A DNA stretch of 64,000 nt, taken from positions 241,131-305,130 of the forward strand of contig NZ_JACJTR010000008.1 of assembly GCF_014698795.1 (NCBI RefSeq). Reading direction: 5' to 3'. Shown here piece by piece: positions 63,747-64,000 of this stretch (position 1 is the first letter of the stretch; each line of letters opens with the position of its first letter). The DNA comes from Nostoc sp. FACHB-892 (GTDB taxonomy: Bacteria > Cyanobacteriota > Cyanobacteriia > Cyanobacteriales > Nostocaceae). The notes beneath the pieces are model-generated. The model was not told the origin of the DNA, made no database searches, and saw only the letters and a program-made list of their open reading frames with translations. The translations under genes and the position numbers were made by a program.

Positions 63747-64000
63747 TTAACCGTTGATAGCAGGAGCTATCAAAGCGACAGGAGCAACATCAGAAGCCGC
63801 CAAATCTAAGGGGAAGTTGTGAGCGTTACGCTCGTGCATTACTTCCATACCCAGGTTAGCCCGGTTGATTACGTCAGCCCAAGTGCTGATCACGCGACCG
63901 CTTGAATCAATAATTGATTGGTTGAAGTTGAAACCGTTCAAGTTGAACGCCATTGTGCTTACACCCAAGGCGGTGAACCAGATTCCGATTACAGGCCATG
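63747..64000 (-). CDS. psbA: Photosystem II D1 protein, C-terminal part (runs off the right edge)
   Basis: The last 83 codons are present. The sequence [20 protein letters not shown] is the end of transmembrane helix E. It is followed by [20 protein letters not shown] and the manganese-cluster ligand region ([20 protein letters not shown]), with His, Glu and the processing site after the Ala of LDLAA, before [15 protein letters not shown]. The mature carboxyl-terminal Ala is a Mn/Ca ligand. A strong terminator follows. The D1 isoform cannot be assigned because the diagnostic N-terminal residues are outside. Confidence 0.97.
   Translation of the reverse strand, partial: WPVIGIWFTALGVSTMAFNLNGFNFNQSIIDSSGRVISTWADVINRANLGMEVMHERNAHNFPLDLAASDVAPVALIAPAING

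Overview
The window reads as chromosomal DNA of a filamentous, Nostoc-like (Nostocales) cyanobacterium. The evidence is the 3' end of psbA (photosystem II D1) at the right edge, very frequent HIP1 palindromes (GCGATCGC), heptamer short tandem repeats, many small palindromic dispersed repeats, and several gene families that are mainly cyanobacterial: DUF1400 hydrolase, RRM-type Rbp proteins, GAF hybrid kinases, Uma2 nucleases and pentapeptide proteins. Most genes look like ordinary chromosomal genes, separated by unusually repeat-rich intergenic DNA. No rRNA or tRNA gene and no CRISPR array was recognised.

Layout. 0-9.5 kb: end of a DUF1400 hydrolase, a PNPOx-like stress protein, a Tat-exported aldo/keto reductase, two GNAT acetyltransferases, a 63-bp tandem repeat array, an MBL-fold hydrolase and a membrane-anchored alpha/beta hydrolase. 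9.5-13.6 kb: repeat-rich DNA, a pentapeptide-repeat protein, a second aldo/keto reductase and an RRM protein. 14-17 kb: ilvA and a two-gene operon encoding a duplicated-domain protein and a zinc-ribbon protein. 17-20.3 kb: long AT-rich non-coding DNA, an unrecognised acidic protein and a PhoD phosphatase relic. 20.3-27.6 kb: three peptidoglycan hydrolases (M15 peptidase, glucosaminidase-MepA fusion, amidase) flanking mnmG and a PilP/GspC-like membrane protein. 27.8-28.2 kb: relic of a conflict-system protein. 29-33 kb: holB, then metY and metX, which supply O-acetylhomoserine and homocysteine. 33.5-38.7 kb: GDSL hydrolase, TPR protein, methyltransferase and ureohydrolase. 38.9-45.1 kb: a retropepsin-like gene pair, a 63-bp tandem array, a 1032-residue LRR-Roc-COR-TIR protein, a DUF6174 protein and a SLOG-fold protein. 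45.3-54.1 kb: bioD coupled to a Ser/Thr kinase, prs, a Uma2 nuclease and a large hybrid histidine kinase. 55-64 kb: stress membrane proteins, rsmI, a PfkB kinase, a CysQ-like phosphatase, a second RRM protein, three hypothetical proteins and psbA.

The best candidate for an undescribed system is the LRR-Roc-COR-TIR protein at 40132-43230. It combines a sensor-like LRR array, a GTPase switch and a TIR domain that keeps the predicted NADase glutamate, as in NLR-like immune proteins. Its LRRs are near-identical 69-bp DNA repeats, and it lies near a decayed VMAP-type gene and a SLOG protein. A second strong observation is a family of exactly 21-nt insertions that split the HIP1 palindrome as GCGAT^CGC. 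It has at least seven copies, one of them in frame inside a TPR coding sequence.
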